From Helicostylum pulchrum (taxonomy: Eukaryota; Mucoromycota; Mucoromycetes; Mucorales; Mucoraceae): 64,000 nucleotides of DNA. Both the position numbers and the translations under genes were made by a program. The notes below the pieces were generated by a model. The model worked only from the letters and a program-made list of their open reading frames with translations, was not told the DNA's origin and did not search any database. The stretch lies in the NCBI GenBank assembly GCA_025677825.1, contig JAIXMO010000001.1:310001-374000 (forward strand). Reading direction: 5' to 3'. Of this stretch, positions 1-12,250 are shown one piece after another. Every line of letters starts with the position of its first letter. The stretch's first letter is position 1.

Positions 1-1541
1 ATTTACAACAGGATCAAATACATGTTTCTTTAATTCTTCTTTTGTAAATGTCATGCTGCCTTCGTCTAAGCCAATGGACGGTTCGGTCTTTGTGACTAGA
101 TCAAAGCCCATTGAAATATCTGAATACAAATCATCTGTACCATCAAACAGAGGCTTTAAATTATCTAAAAGGCGAAACGTTTTAAGTGAGTGTTTTTTAT
201 ATTCTTTGTAGTTTATTTGATTTACCAACAAATATATCCATCATATGATCTAGCGGAGCATCAGGAATTTCAATAGCACCATTAGGAGATCTACGAATCA
301 CCTTTTTCAACTTCTTTCGTAAATGCTTTCTAAAGTTTCGATCGATAAATGTAGACCCACACGATTTACCTACACCTTTTGTACTTTCTCTAAACTTTCT
401 ATTACCGCTTGCATCCATCTCAACACGAAACACAATTAAATCCACAGTACCGCCGCCAGCATCACAAATCATAAACTCTTCTCCATTCAACATATTAAAT
501 TTATCACAGGTTCTTTCGCAGTAAAGTGCTGCTGCTTCTGGTTCTGAAATCAACATTAAACGTTCACGGTGGTCTGTCACGTTGATTAATCCAGCTTGAA
601 TTGCTGCTTCTCTCATAATTTGTTTAGATTTATCTGACCACATAGCTGGCACCTTTTTTATTATCATTAATAACACTATTTTTTAAAGCTTTTTTTCGGA
701 TACACACTTACTGTTAAACAAAATCTCGCTTGCTTTTCAAAGTTTTTATGGAACCCTTTCTTTGTCATGTCGATTTTGATATATCCAAAGAATTTTTCCA
801 AATAATCTAACATCTCAAGTTACTAAAAAAAAACGGAGGGCACAATTTTTTTTTTTAAAAAAATACCTGAAATAATATCTGTCACAGTTAAATCTAAAGG
901 TAATTGCCTAACAACACCTTCCAAGTTATCATCAAGGTATAATTTAAATTGTTGTAAAATAGTGATATTGGGAAACTTGGATTTTCCTGCTTTTGCTGAC
1001 CGACCCCATTGAATCAATTGCTAAAAAATATATAAGTTTTTTTTTTTTTTTTTTTTTTTTACTCGAGTATGTTTTTTTTGTAGTTTACGTTATTATCTCT
1101 GTTGTATAACTGATTATAAAAAAAAAGAAGGTTAATATTATACAAGATATTTATAAGAGTAGTTGAGCTTACACAGATGGTGGGACACTATTTAAAAATA
1201 AATAAATTCAATGTCAGTATCTTAAAAAAAAAAAAAAAAAACTCCCCAAAAGTAAAATTATATCGTACCTTGGGATAACTATAATCTGGTTGACCAGGCC
1301 TACACATAACAAAACATTATTATTATTGAATATCTTCATTTTGTTGTTGTTGCTCTTATACCATTTACTAATATCAGTCACTTCTTTATCCGTCATAAAC
1401 GCATAAGAACTTCCACTATAAGTTGTACCTGAAAAAAAAAAGTCAGCGGCGCGCGTTTCATTTTTTTTTAAAAAGTTTTACTTTACCAAAATCGATACCA
1501 ATAACTATAGGAAAATCTCTGTCGGGAAATGGGGCTGTCAT
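1..1541 (-). CDS. HSPA12-like Hsp70-family ATPase, 5' part (runs off the left edge)
   Basis: Divergent Hsp70-type ATPase of the HSPA12 branch, which is expanded in Mucoromycota; the family probably acts as a cytosolic chaperone or stress ATPase. Eight exons fit in frame: 1487-1541, 1362-1428, 1269-1299, 1173-1187, 867-1020, 712-806, 226-652 and about 7-164. The start context is MTAPFPDRD, followed by the phosphate-1 loop IVIGIDFGTTYSG split by intron 1. WPGQPDYSYPK comes next, and the adenosine/phosphate-2 segment EEFMICDAGGGTVD lies in exon 7, after VPAMWSDKSKQIMREAA. Exon 8 ends FDPVV at a GTAAAT donor that abuts the window edge, so the C-terminal half lies outside. The 15-nt exon (CPTIC) is unusually small and is the least certain part of the model. 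There is no signal peptide. The family call is firm; substrate and role are unknown. Confidence 0.85.
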
Positions 1542-4500
1542 TAGTACAAAAAAGAAAGAAAGAAAGTAGAAAGAAAGGAAAAAAAAACGTTGTACTTTTT
1601 TGTTTATTTTAGGTACAGCCCCATATAAAAACTAAGCCTTTGCAGTACAACCTTTTTTTTTGTGGAACTGAACAGGAATTGCTTTTTTTACTGCTGAATT
1701 AAAAAGTCTTTAACGTGCCACCATGTTTGAGCCTGATAAATTTTGACTTTGTTTCAATTTTTTTTTTTTCGAAATGGCGATGGTATACATGTAGAATTTT
1801 TTTTGAAAGATCTCTCGAGATGAACTTCAGACACTGTCTGAAAATAAAAGGCGGGGTATAAAATGAGTAGCCCTCGTTTCAAATAGGCGATCCGTTCATA
1901 TTACCCCCGCTTGAAAATTAAAATACACGTTGGCTTTGATAGCCTCAAACTTTTTTTATTATTATTTAACAACCAAATGTCTTCCGCGAATGTTGCTCAA
2001 AAAGGTTTGATAAACAATAAACGCGGCTCTAATTGTTATAAAAATTCTTGAAAAGAACTTTAGGCTCCAAAAAAAGGAAAAAAAAAATAATTATTAGATT
2101 GAAGTCTGGTGGCACGTTATCTGATTATTCAAAAGGGAGAGGGGTTTCTACTGTGTGCCGTCAGAGAATATGAAATTAAACTTTTTTTATCACTGAAGAT
2201 TACCCATTGAGAGAGGAAACCAATGGAAGTTAAGAACTAACAGGTAGAGGTATATGAAATTGACAATTAAATGGCACCAGTCAGCGCTTTTAAAAAGGGA
2301 GGTTTTGTTTCACCAAGGCTTTTAAAATATTGTGAGAGGGGTTGTTTTTAGATATTTTGACAAGATACATGGTAAAAGTAAATAAACTGCGAGATTTAAT
2401 AAAATAAATTGAACTACTGCGATCTTTCCGGTTTACCAAACCAGAAAAGCAAAATCCATCATTTTTTTATTTTTGGTTTCTTATTACTTAGTCCATCTTT
2501 TGGTAAGAAACCTTCTTTGATTTATATCAATATTTAAACATGTACTAACTGTATCCCATTAGTTCTTCTTTTTTTTATAATACTGAGCTGCCTCGCTTTT
2601 TGATTGTTTTAGACATAGTTTTTATTATACCATCGTTTACATTTCTATAATACTGCATTATTTATTTATCAACCCTTAATATTTTATATTTAAACCACTA
2701 TTTTTTTTTACTGCGTAAATAATATACTGAACTCTTGAAAATTTACTACAACAAATGGTTGAGAATCTTTATAAGCGCTCTCTCGTCGACTCTGTGTTTG
2801 TGTCCCCATATTGCAATGCCAATGTACCTTTTTCGAAAAGAGATTTGAATGGTAAAACAATGATTTTTTCTGCACTTCAAAATATTCATGGTGATTCAAA
2901 AGGTAAATCAATAACAGCCATTGTGAAACAAAATAAAATATGCTTGTAATAATATACTTATACTTAGATATGTTGAGTTCTATATCAGATAAAAAAAAAT
3001 CTGTATTGTATGTTTGGATTATGCCGGCCTAACTACAAATATCCTCGAACTCAAACATGTACTTCGGTAATGAAAAGTAAAATAAAATGATTAATAATAT
3101 TTTGTGATGTGATCAAGCACATATACAGATATATATTCTCATATATATTTACACATACTTGATTATCTCACGACTTTAACCATTATGACTAATACATATT
3201 TATTTTAACTAAGCCTTATCAACATCGTCCAGTAATAACTGATGTCTGGGTACAGGATTAGAGGGTTTCCATAATTGCATGTCTTGTCCGAAAGACTGGA
3301 TTATATAATCACTGCAGGAAATTAGATATGGAAAGTGTGGCACTTTGGCGTGGCACAAACGCACTCATTTTATCTGTAAACTCAGACATGAAAAAGCTAT
3401 ATAAACCTCTACCTTTTTAACGTTAAATAAACTGATATCTGATTTTGCGACTGGTTACTTTCTTGTATCTTTTGTGTTTTTATTTTATTTTTAAATCTTT
3501 ACTATTTCATAGCTCAGATTCCACATTTTGTATAGAAACAATGAAAACATCAAAAAAATCGTAGTTGATATGTATTTTTCAAAAAACCATTTCCATAAAT
3601 TAGATGCAAACGATTTATTAGATGACAAAGAACTCATCAATGTGTTTGACTGTCGAACATATTGTAAACAACGAGCGAAATAAACAATTTATGTTATGTT
3701 TTTTCGGTTTAATTTTGCTTGTAGAGAAGCTGTGATATACAGTATCAAGTTGATCACTCGAAAAAAAAAATGTAAAAACAAAGGAATACAAGTAAGGGTG
3801 TCCTCTGATTTAATAGGATAAAATAATGTATTTTTTCTTAGACTTAATTGATCCCTTCTTTTAAGATACCTAGATGTCAATTCTGGAAGAACTGAAGGTA
3901 TTAAAAAGCGCCCTTTGAGACTTGAGAAACCGCCCCCCATAGCTTAAAAAACCGCATTTGGGATAGGTGATCCCAATAATAGCCTGTCTATTTAAGGATA
4001 ATGAAGCGATGAAAGAATCATTGTATTCATACCATATAACATTCTGTTTGTTTTATGATAATTAGCTAATGAAAGAACAATGATATTCATATTATACATG
4101 TAATAAATTAACGCGCCAAATACTGACGAATAATTCATTTTTTAATACATCAAAAGTTTTATTTTATTTTTCCTACATGTTGTATACACACATTCTTTGG
4201 CTCACAGGGACTCAGAATACAACGCTACAAGAGAAAAATTTAATTGATTGCAGAATTATAATACAATATTGTATAATTTACCTACAAGATTTAACCCATA
4301 GTGTTAATATATCTTTTGTATCTTAAAGGTTCAGAATCAATTGTTACATTTGATTACATATTCAATCTCGTCAATCTTTTTTGAACTTATAAGAATACCA
4401 CAATTATGGAAGAGTTCGTCTAAATTAAGTAAGGAAAATAGAATTTAACATAATTTTGATGTTTGAGCTCTCGTAAAAAACTATACACATCATATTTTTT

Positions 4501-5520
4501 TGTAAAATAACTTGGAAAAGCTCAATAACCATTTAAAGTAATACCATAGATTGTTGTTCATCCATTAACTACTTAAAAAAGCGTGTTTTTAAGTGAAGGT
4601 TTAGAAGTATCTTCTAAAAAAAGTCAATTTTCGGTGATCGAAATAAGGTCCAAGTTACTTAGTAAAAGGCATTCCTTAGAATGTTTTCTTTAATACCAAA
4701 ATTAAAAACCGCATGTTGTTTAAAATCATACCTCTAATGCAAAAATTGAAAGAGTAATGGTTGTTTAAAATTTCATTTTTTGGGCGAAAAAATAGAGTTT
4801 TTTTCGCGTAACCATATTTTTCGATATTCAGGTTTTCGCGATTACGTATTGTATATTTATCTAATTCATGCAGCAAGCACCTTTTTATGAAATAATATGA
4901 ATAAACGAAATAGAGCGTCATACTTTTCGGATCAACTGTGCAAATAGACCATGCACCTAAAACTTTTACACGAATAAATAAATACTATTTATGCTAGCTA
5001 TCATCTGCAACTATCCACATACATAATGAGCAATGATATATATTTACTTGGGAGAATTCCAAGAGAGGAAAATAATACAATGTTGAAATAGTAAGATAAT
5101 ACAGATTTGTTGATATTTTTAATAAGTACATTTAGTATTCCTACTTGATTCAAGAGTATGTAACATAAAAGTGCTTCTTTAACTTACATAGCATACACAG
5201 TTAAAAAAAAAGTAACGTGTCGACAGTATAAAATGACACAGGGGTATACGTAACAATCCCGTCAAGTGTGAGTATTTCCGTATAAGTTTTTTTTTTCTCT
5301 TTTTATTCCATAGACTAGCAAGCGAATTCCTATGGACTCCTCTTTCAACAGCTCACAATTTTACTGTAAATATCTCCATATCAGTGAAACAATAAATTAC
5401 ACGTGCTTATGCCCGAGGGAACCTGGGTTTTAAAGGAATTGTTTAAAATAAAGGGCGTTTTAAAGAACCCTAAATAAAAAAAAGGACTTCTTTTCCCTTA
5501 AAGTAACCTTCTTTTTTTTT
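1542..5520. other. Gene-free AT-rich interval
   Basis: No open frame here has convincing coding character or a recognisable motif on either strand; frames of 60-85 codons near 2755-2949, 3689-3940 and 4676-4921 look accidental. It holds long A/T homopolymers, an imperfect direct repeat of about 65 bp (near 4003-4035 and 4066-4098, sharing ATGAAAGAA and CATTGTATTCATA-like words) and copy A of a dispersed repeat (about 4430-4860). The upstream exon that should carry the dolichol kinase start codon is probably near the right end but could not be fixed. Confidence 0.6.
4430..4860 (-). repeat. Dispersed repeat, copy A (rearranged)
   Basis: Two blocks match the copy at 57.6-58.2 kb. About 4430-4590, read on the minus strand, matches 57.70-57.84 kb; it shares AAGTTATT..TACAAAAAAATATG and GAGCTCAAACAT. 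About 4718-4855, read on the plus strand, matches 57.57-57.69 kb; it shares GAAAGAGTAAT and TTCGCGATTAC. The two blocks are therefore inverted relative to each other here but co-oriented in the 57.6 kb copy. No coding content was recognised. Confidence 0.65.
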
Positions 5521-5553
5521 TTTACACTGTCTACGTTAGTCAATAAGAGACCA

Positions 5554-8106
5554 GTGGATTCCGATCCACTTCATAGTCCGGACCCCGATGAAGGGTTTGC
5601 TTCTTCTTCTTCGGTAGAAGATCAAATATTTGAAGTGATTCGAAGAAAGAGAAATAGCAATTCACAAAACTTACATGCGCCGTTAGATTTCAAGTCGAAT
5701 CCGTTAGGTACCAGTAGAAAAATGCTAGAAGAAAAGATATCGATGGCTCCTTTAGAAGCTATACTTTGGACTGGTTCCTTTATTTGGGTATTCTTTCAAT
5801 TATATAAAGATGGTCCAAGCTCGTTTAATGATAATATTATTGCCGGTAAAAAATATAATAAATGTGTGTACATATAGTAATTTAACTCTTTTTGATATAT
5901 ATACATATATATATAGGTTGGATTGGTATTATTTGGTTTGGTATTCTTTTAGTTAACGTATCGAGAAAGAATGCACGAATTGAGATGAGTGAATCATCTG
6001 CTACTTCGTCTGATGATTTAGTCGATGCACCAAAAAAGTATAATGGTGATAAGAAGAAAGTGTCAGATCCATCAATTGAATCCGTCAATAGAATTTTTGG
6101 TGCCAGTAAAGCTTCATTCAGGTAATATATTTGGTAATAAACTAGCAAAGTTGATCTAATTCTTTTTTTTTTTCTGGTAGAGCAAATGCAGATGATGGAT
6201 TATTATGTGGTGTATTATTATTGCCGATGGTTGCAGCAGCTAAACTAGCGGACGCATCAAGAAAGGATCTTGATCAATTTCACACAGGTAAAAAGTTGAT
6301 GAAAAAAATGTGTTTTTTTTAAAAAAAAAGGATGAAAATCTAAAGTATGTATATTTTTTTATATATATCAGCGTACATACAAGTAAGATTGGAATTGGTG
6401 TTATTTATGAGCGTTATTTTACTTTTACTAGTATTTACAAATGAATATTTACACCCTTTGAAACGAGTGATCCGTAAACGAGGATTGTTTGTATCCAGTA
6501 TTTTGGTATCTGCATTATTTACTACCTTAATTACAAGAGTGTCACCACTGACTCCAATCTTGGCTGAAACACCAATTACAATGACAATTGTATCGATCAC
6601 CATGTTCCAATGGTTTCTTTATATATGTGTAGTCACTTTAAAAAAGTGTTTTACTCTGGGCGAGATGTGTGTTATATCGCAAGCTTCTGCTGCTGTAGTT
6701 CATGGTGCTGCTGAATACATTTGTACTGCTGTAAAGTATTTTTTTTTCTTTACCCATTTTTTTTTCTTACCCCTTTTTTTATATGCTTATGTAGTATTAC
6801 CCTGATAGTACGCCTACCTATTTACATTATAGCGATATTTCACCTAGTATGGTATTGATTCATGCGTTAGTGGTTGGTATGGTTTTTATAGGAGTGGTCA
6901 CGTACCCATTGTTACGTCAATCACGTCGTCTTGCTCAAAGACCTTATTGGCGATCTTTACCTACTTCCGAAAACGCATCTATTTTTCAAAACAAGAAACT
7001 TCTTATTGCGGTTGCTTTTTATATCCTTACAGCTATTATTGTACTCTTTATCATTGAACCCATTTGTAAAGCAATTACAGGAGAAAATCCATTTATGTGG
7101 TAACGTTTAAATAGAGCAAAAAAATGAGGAAATAGTATTCTAATTTTTTTTTATATACGAGTAGGACACTTGATTTTCTTTATATGTCACCATCACGTAT
7201 GTTTTTATGTCTGTATTGGGCGTTAACTGTTATCACCACGGTTGTCATATGGGTACTAGTTTTGGACTTTAACCCATCTACACAATCGGACCGACCCTTT
7301 TTTGGATCGCATAATGGAGCGGAAGGAAAAGCGCTCACTAGTTCGTTAAACAAAAAAAGAAAATTATTTCATGCTTTAGCAGTAATTATGTTTGTTCCTG
7401 GTGTTTTGTTCGAATTGTCTTTTCTTCAATTGGCTTTTGGCGTAGCACTTTCGGGATTTATTTATTTAGAGTATTTGCGCTATTTTGCGGTTTGGCCTTG
7501 GGGAAAGAGTTTACATGTGTTCTTGACCGAGTTTATTGATAATCGTGATTTGGGACCTGTTATTCTTAGTCATATTTACCTCTTGTTAGGGTGTGCTAGT
7601 CCTGTTTGGCTAGGATGGTAAAAAAGAGAGAGAGGTATTGAAAATATTATGATGTATTTAATCTTTTTTAAAAAAAAATAGCTCGAATGTCTTGGCTAGT
7701 CTTTCAGGTATTTTATCTTTAGGATTTGGAGACGCAGCAGCGTCATTAATTGGAAAGAGATATGGACAATGGCATTGGCCCGGTACTAAAAAGACAGTGG
7801 AAGGAACACTTGCATTTATTGTAGCGGTGTTCTTTAGTTCTTTACTGATCGTATACAGCGCAGCATTACTTGGTGTAGATGACGCTACTCGATTTGCTGT
7901 TTCGGCTGGCCCGGGTGAATGGTTAAATTACTCTTTTGTTGTTACTTTAACAGGTAAATATATATATATATACGACATATTTAATTTTTTAATTTTAACT
8001 CTGTATAATTTATATAGCATTACTCGAGGCATTTTCTACTCAAAACGATAATATTATTATACCACTTTATATGTACGCCCTCGTCGTTTTGGGACACACA
8101 ATGTAA
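5554..8106 (+). CDS. SEC59: Dolichol kinase (Sec59/DOLK family)
   Basis: Polytopic ER enzyme that uses CTP to phosphorylate dolichol, giving the lipid carrier for N-glycosylation, O-mannosylation and GPI anchors. Eight exons fit: 5554-5845, 5917-6121, 6181-6287, 6372-6730, 6795-7099, 7165-7617, 7682-7953 and 8018-8106, about 693 codons. Many hydrophobic segments span exons 1-7. The C-terminal region has the family's CTP-binding signature: LGFGDAAASLIGKRYG, then WPGTKKTVEGTLAF. Transcription is convergent with the gene ending at 8213. The start is unresolved: the frame is open upstream of 5554 but has no ATG before a stop, and codon 5554 is GTG. The true ATG probably sits in a short upstream exon joined through the acceptor at 5553 (ACCAG). 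An internal ATG at about 5722 is the alternative. Apart from the 5' end the call is secure. Confidence 0.88.
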
Positions 8107-8212
8107 GAAAGAAAGAAAGAAAGAAAAAAACAGTAATGGAAACATATTTTATTATATATTTTTTTCTCTTTTTATATATAGTACACACAATAATAAATAT
8201 TACAAATATAAT

Positions 8213-10129
8213 TTAGAAATTAAGTAGTTTTTGTCGTGACCATTTTTGAATTTCACTTGGAGACATATTAATATCCATGGAGGAATTATCGTCTGTATTG
8301 ATTTCGTGGTCTTCAGATTGCGCCACAATTAACCGATTATTAAGTTTCAAGTAAGCTACTTTCTTGTCATAAATAGAGTCTACGAGTCTCAAGGTGTTTG
8401 TGGGGTAGATATCAAGTACCATGTTTTGTACGTTGTAAGGGTCACTACTGCTAGGTACCACACGTACAGTTTCGTATAGCGATTGTCTATGAATAGGACT
8501 CGTCACCAAACTCGTTACAAAAAAAAGTACGATACACAAAAACACGGAAGCAAAAACAATCACAACGACGGGAATACCAATTAAAATACCTATATCGTTC
8601 TGATAATACGTTGCATTGACTAAAAATCCACTGACAGTAATAGTAGAACTTAATTGCCAAATATTGGTTGCAATTGCATTGATAGAAGTTGTATCCACTT
8701 GACCTAGACTACCTTGAGCACAATCATTTATCCAAGACTGCATAGTTTGTGTCTGAAAGACCCAACCAGCACTACATTGGCCTTTACTTCTTATTTGAAA
8801 AACAGGTACGATAGGAAAATAAGTTCGATTGTTGGATAATTGCGGAGGCGGGAAAAGTGGGAATGGGGACCCGTCTGTTGCTAAATCTTCAGTACTTTGT
8901 ACGTCATAATTAGATATAATCTCATAAGGATTTTGAGTATGTGAGACACTCCAAATTTGAGAGTAAGTATGCGAGCAGTAATAAGAAAGTCCTTCTGTAG
9001 CTGGATGGAATTGTATTAAACAAAGCGTGGTAGAGAGTCTTACTTGGTTATCGACATAAGAGTGTACCACAAATGTCTGTGCGTTGCTTGTTTCAGACGA
9101 TAAAATTAAATTTTCTTGCATACTTGTTGCCTGCGCTGATCCAGGGCTGACATCTAATAAACTACAGAAAAAACATGAGGTTTGCCACTCAGCACCAGTT
9201 GTACCTTGATGTGCATTTACGGTCTGCCATAAGAGACTAGAAAGTGTCAAGTTTCGGTGCACTGCTACCCATCGTTCGGCACGATCTACACCTCCGTCTG
9301 TTGGCATATACATATTGTTTCCTTTACCTTGCCGCAACATATCGGCTAGATCCGGTGTGACCAATGGAAAAATCTGATCCGCGTGTAAAAAATCAAAAGG
9401 GATAATTGCAGTTGCGCTCGACGTCGTATAAAATCCACTAAGGCTATTATTTCTCCACTGTCCAATCGAATAGTTACCGGAAAAGGGAGATGTACTGTTA
9501 AACACTTGTCTAGCAATAAACATATATTGCTGTGTGGTACCAAACGTTTCATCTATATTAACAGTTAAATCGTTAGGTGTATCACTATCGTTATGATAAA
9601 ATGCAATGGGTTCTAATTTTACAGGATCCCAATTAATTTGTGCAATAGGTGTACTATGAGAATCCGTACAACCATCGCGCAGATAAGTACATAGAAATTT
9701 ATTCGTTGCGTTTTTGGAGGTGAGCACATCGGATAGTCCCGGTAAATTAATATCTGTTAATGTAGGGATAAAAATATTGGAGACTGGCGAAAGTGTTGAG
9801 TTGGTTTCATATATATTGGCTTGAATTGAAATGGGACTTAGCTTACTGAGAAATGTTGGTAAGATGTTAAGAGCAAGTGCTAGTAGTGTACAAATCATAG
9901 CAATAGCATTTGTAGTCTTGATACCTCGTTTTCCTGTAGGTCCAAATGGATCAAATAAAGATGTGATTTTTGATACTAGGCTTGGTTGCTCGTACCAGAA
10001 CCTTGCTGCAGATCCACCGGGAAGTGTATTGAACAATATTAAAACAATGTATCCTAACACTGAGCTGTAAAAAAGCCGGGTCAATGTAAACATTGCCACC
10101 GCAGCAGTTTGAGATACCATATAAACCAT
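8213..10129 (-). CDS. Large membrane glycoprotein of unknown function
   Basis: A single 638-codon exon that I cannot assign to a named family. Two hydrophobic segments lie near the N-terminus (about residues 8-35 and 71-95), and one strong segment near residues 513-542 contains IGIPVVVIVFASVFLCIVL. Between the second and third is a domain of about 415 residues, probably lumenal or extracellular. It has many N-glycosylation sequons (NST, NAT, NDS, NYS, NLT, NRT) and paired cysteines (CFFC, CTYL..GC, CSAGW). The C-terminal tail of about 95 residues is polar and probably cytoplasmic. The layout suggests a plasma-membrane or wall-facing protein, perhaps a sensor, but that is inference from topology only. 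Intron-free structure and length contrast with its intron-rich neighbours. It is convergent with dolichol kinase, about 106 bp between stop codons. Confidence 0.8.
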   Translation of the reverse strand: MVYMVSQTAAVAMFTLTRLFYSSVLGYIVLILFNTLPGGSAARFWYEQPSLVSKITSLFDPFGPTGKRGIKTTNAIAMICTLLALALNILPTFLSKLSPISIQANIYETNSTLSPVSNIFIPTLTDINLPGLSDVLTSKNATNKFLCTYLRDGCTDSHSTPIAQINWDPVKLEPIAFYHNDSDTPNDLTVNIDETFGTTQQYMFIARQVFNSTSPFSGNYSIGQWRNNSLSGFYTTSSATAIIPFDFLHADQIFPLVTPDLADMLRQGKGNNMYMPTDGGVDRAERWVAVHRNLTLSSLLWQTVNAHQGTTGAEWQTSCFFCSLLDVSPGSAQATSMQENLILSSETSNAQTFVVHSYVDNQVRLSTTLCLIQFHPATEGLSYYCSHTYSQIWSVSHTQNPYEIISNYDVQSTEDLATDGSPFPLFPPPQLSNNRTYFPIVPVFQIRSKGQCSAGWVFQTQTMQSWINDCAQGSLGQVDTTSINAIATNIWQLSSTITVSGFLVNATYYQNDIGILIGIPVVVIVFASVFLCIVLFFVTSLVTSPIHRQSLYETVRVVPSSSDPYNVQNMVLDIYPTNTLRLVDSIYDKKVAYLKLNNRLIVAQSEDHEINTDDNSSMDINMSPSEIQKWSRQKLLNF

Positions 10130-12250
10130 TTTTTATTTTATTTTTGTGAAAGAAAAAATGTACATAAAATGTGCTCAAAAAAAACCCCCCTTTTGATTTT
10201 GTTTTATGTACTTAACAAGCCTCAAAATGATTCTAAGCCTGATAATACTAAATTTATACATCTCAGCCAAAAAGTAATAGCCCTTTTATTTGTGATGTTG
10301 TTTATGCCGTTTTTTATTTTTAGATAATCTTATAAAAAACAGAAGCTGTTTTTCGTATTTGATACAGCCGAGTCAAACAAACGCAAATCTCATTCGACAG
10401 TTTGTTCTTCTTCAATGAGTACTTATAACTTGCTGGTGCTTCAATACGATCTTTGTACGTTTTTGTTGGTTTGACAAAGGTTGATTGGTTGGTCCGCACC
10501 GAATTTAATAATTTGAGATGACCGGTTCCCTGTTGGCAGTTATGCTATGGTTGGTGTCTATTTGTAATTTACTTATGCAGGTTGGTTTCTGACAAAATAC
10601 TTGGCCTCTCTTTTGGTTGGTTCGTATGCTTAATGGTTTATAATGGTCAAGACCTTGGTATACTCGTATTTAATGTAATATCTAAAATTACACGCAGAAG
10701 TTACCAAAGTGTAGCCGATGCGCGCGAATAGCCAGTTCCATATCAGATAAGACGGCGTAGTTCCGGGGGTCTTTATGGGTACCATAGCTGGAATAGTAGT
10801 TCCATCGGTAGAGGAGCTCCATCCATCTGAGGCGACTTCTCTTCGTTGTTGGGTTGATAATTATAGAAAGCGTTTACTTTTTGGGTTAAAATTTAAATAT
10901 ATGCTTATGCTGTACATCTTGGTTATTATCTATTATTACACATATTCATCTTCTAATTGACACGTCTGGTATTTTAAATGAAATCTACTTGTACTTTTTT
11001 TTGTAAATAGCATTACTTGTAGGCATGTACTACTATTTAAGAATCATTCCGTATAAACTAGTTACATACGCATACCTACTCTATACCCTATTTACTATTA
11101 TTTAAAATTTATTTCACATATTTAAACTAGTTACAAACATACTCACACCTACCCTATACCCTATACCCTATACCCTATTGCTATTTACTGCTATTTAAAA
11201 TTTATTCTGTATAAACTATTGTTAAAATAAAATAAAATTTGCTTTACTCAAACCGCATACTCATATTTGTTTAACGTGTTTAAAAATAAAAACAAAAATA
11301 TAGGCTGGACCAGATAAAAGACACGCGCACCCGGTTTTTGCACAAATAAGTATATAGATTTTACGATAGGTTTACCACAAAAAACCTCTTTGTAAACATA
11401 ACATGGTCAACGCTTTCTTTTTCGAAGGATAGAACATTATATTCATATTAGCTTTTTTTTTTTTTTTTTTTTTTTTTGAATGTCAAAAAGTATGAGATTG
11501 ACGCAGTAGAGTGGTAATAATAGCTCCGTACTTCAGAAATAAAAAGTATAAAACAAGTTGTTTAAAACAAAAAAAAAGAAGTCTATTTTACTTATCGCAA
11601 CATTTCTCTTACTCCCAAATAAATGGTCTGAAAGCTATCTCTTATGCAGGACATACTTTCATAATAAATTTAATAATCTCAATTTTGCGTCTTCTGAAAA
11701 ATTTGGAGTAGTACAAACTCAATGAGCAGTGATTCTCCTTAAAATGGTTTAATTATGATTAAGGTTCTATGGCTGTCTCAATCAATACAGCGCATTTAAT
11801 ACTTGTGCGCTGGATATATTTATATATATCTGATAGGTATGAAAAAATACATACATATTTTTACTATACATTAGTAACAGCCAATTTCATTAAGCTTTAC
11901 CAAAGTCTTTTCTACAGCCTTATAATAGATATACCAGGCAGTTTTATTGATCATTTTTTGATTAGTGCAATTATTTACAGAAAGTGTATATTTAGTTGAT
12001 TTTTTTTGTAGCCGTAAATACTTGTATCTTTTAATCAGTCGCTTCATTGTCTTTTATAGTACTTGTGGTGTTTCCAAGGTATCAAAGAGTACATAGTATC
12101 TACCTCCTGTGAGCAAATCTTCGTTTTTTTTTCCTCTAAAAAAATGGACTGCTTTTAAAAAATATAGCTGCTTTAAGGAGGGAGCCTAGAAAAAAAAGAA
12201 AAAAAACTCAGGGAGATTTTTTTCCTTTTTCTTTTCAGTAATAAAATAAG
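10130..12250. other. Gene-free interval with tandem repeats
   Basis: No supported gene. Short frames near 10775-10960 and 11511-11999 have no recognisable motif. The interval holds the imperfect tandem repeat at about 11040-11225, a 25-T run near 11453-11477, and the presumed promoter of the Pam18 gene at its right end. Confidence 0.6.
11040..11225. repeat. Imperfect tandem repeat with CCCTATA runs
   Basis: The words GTATAAACTA(GTT) and CTATTTACT.CTATTTAAAA recur about every 70-90 bp, at about 11050, 11122 and 11207. Between them is a perfect heptamer run of CCCTATA, about four units, near 11153-11178. No coding content. Confidence 0.7.

Noticed and set aside
11150..11180. CCCTATA run as a true telomere
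   Set aside because: It is short, internal and flanked by ordinary genes on both sides.
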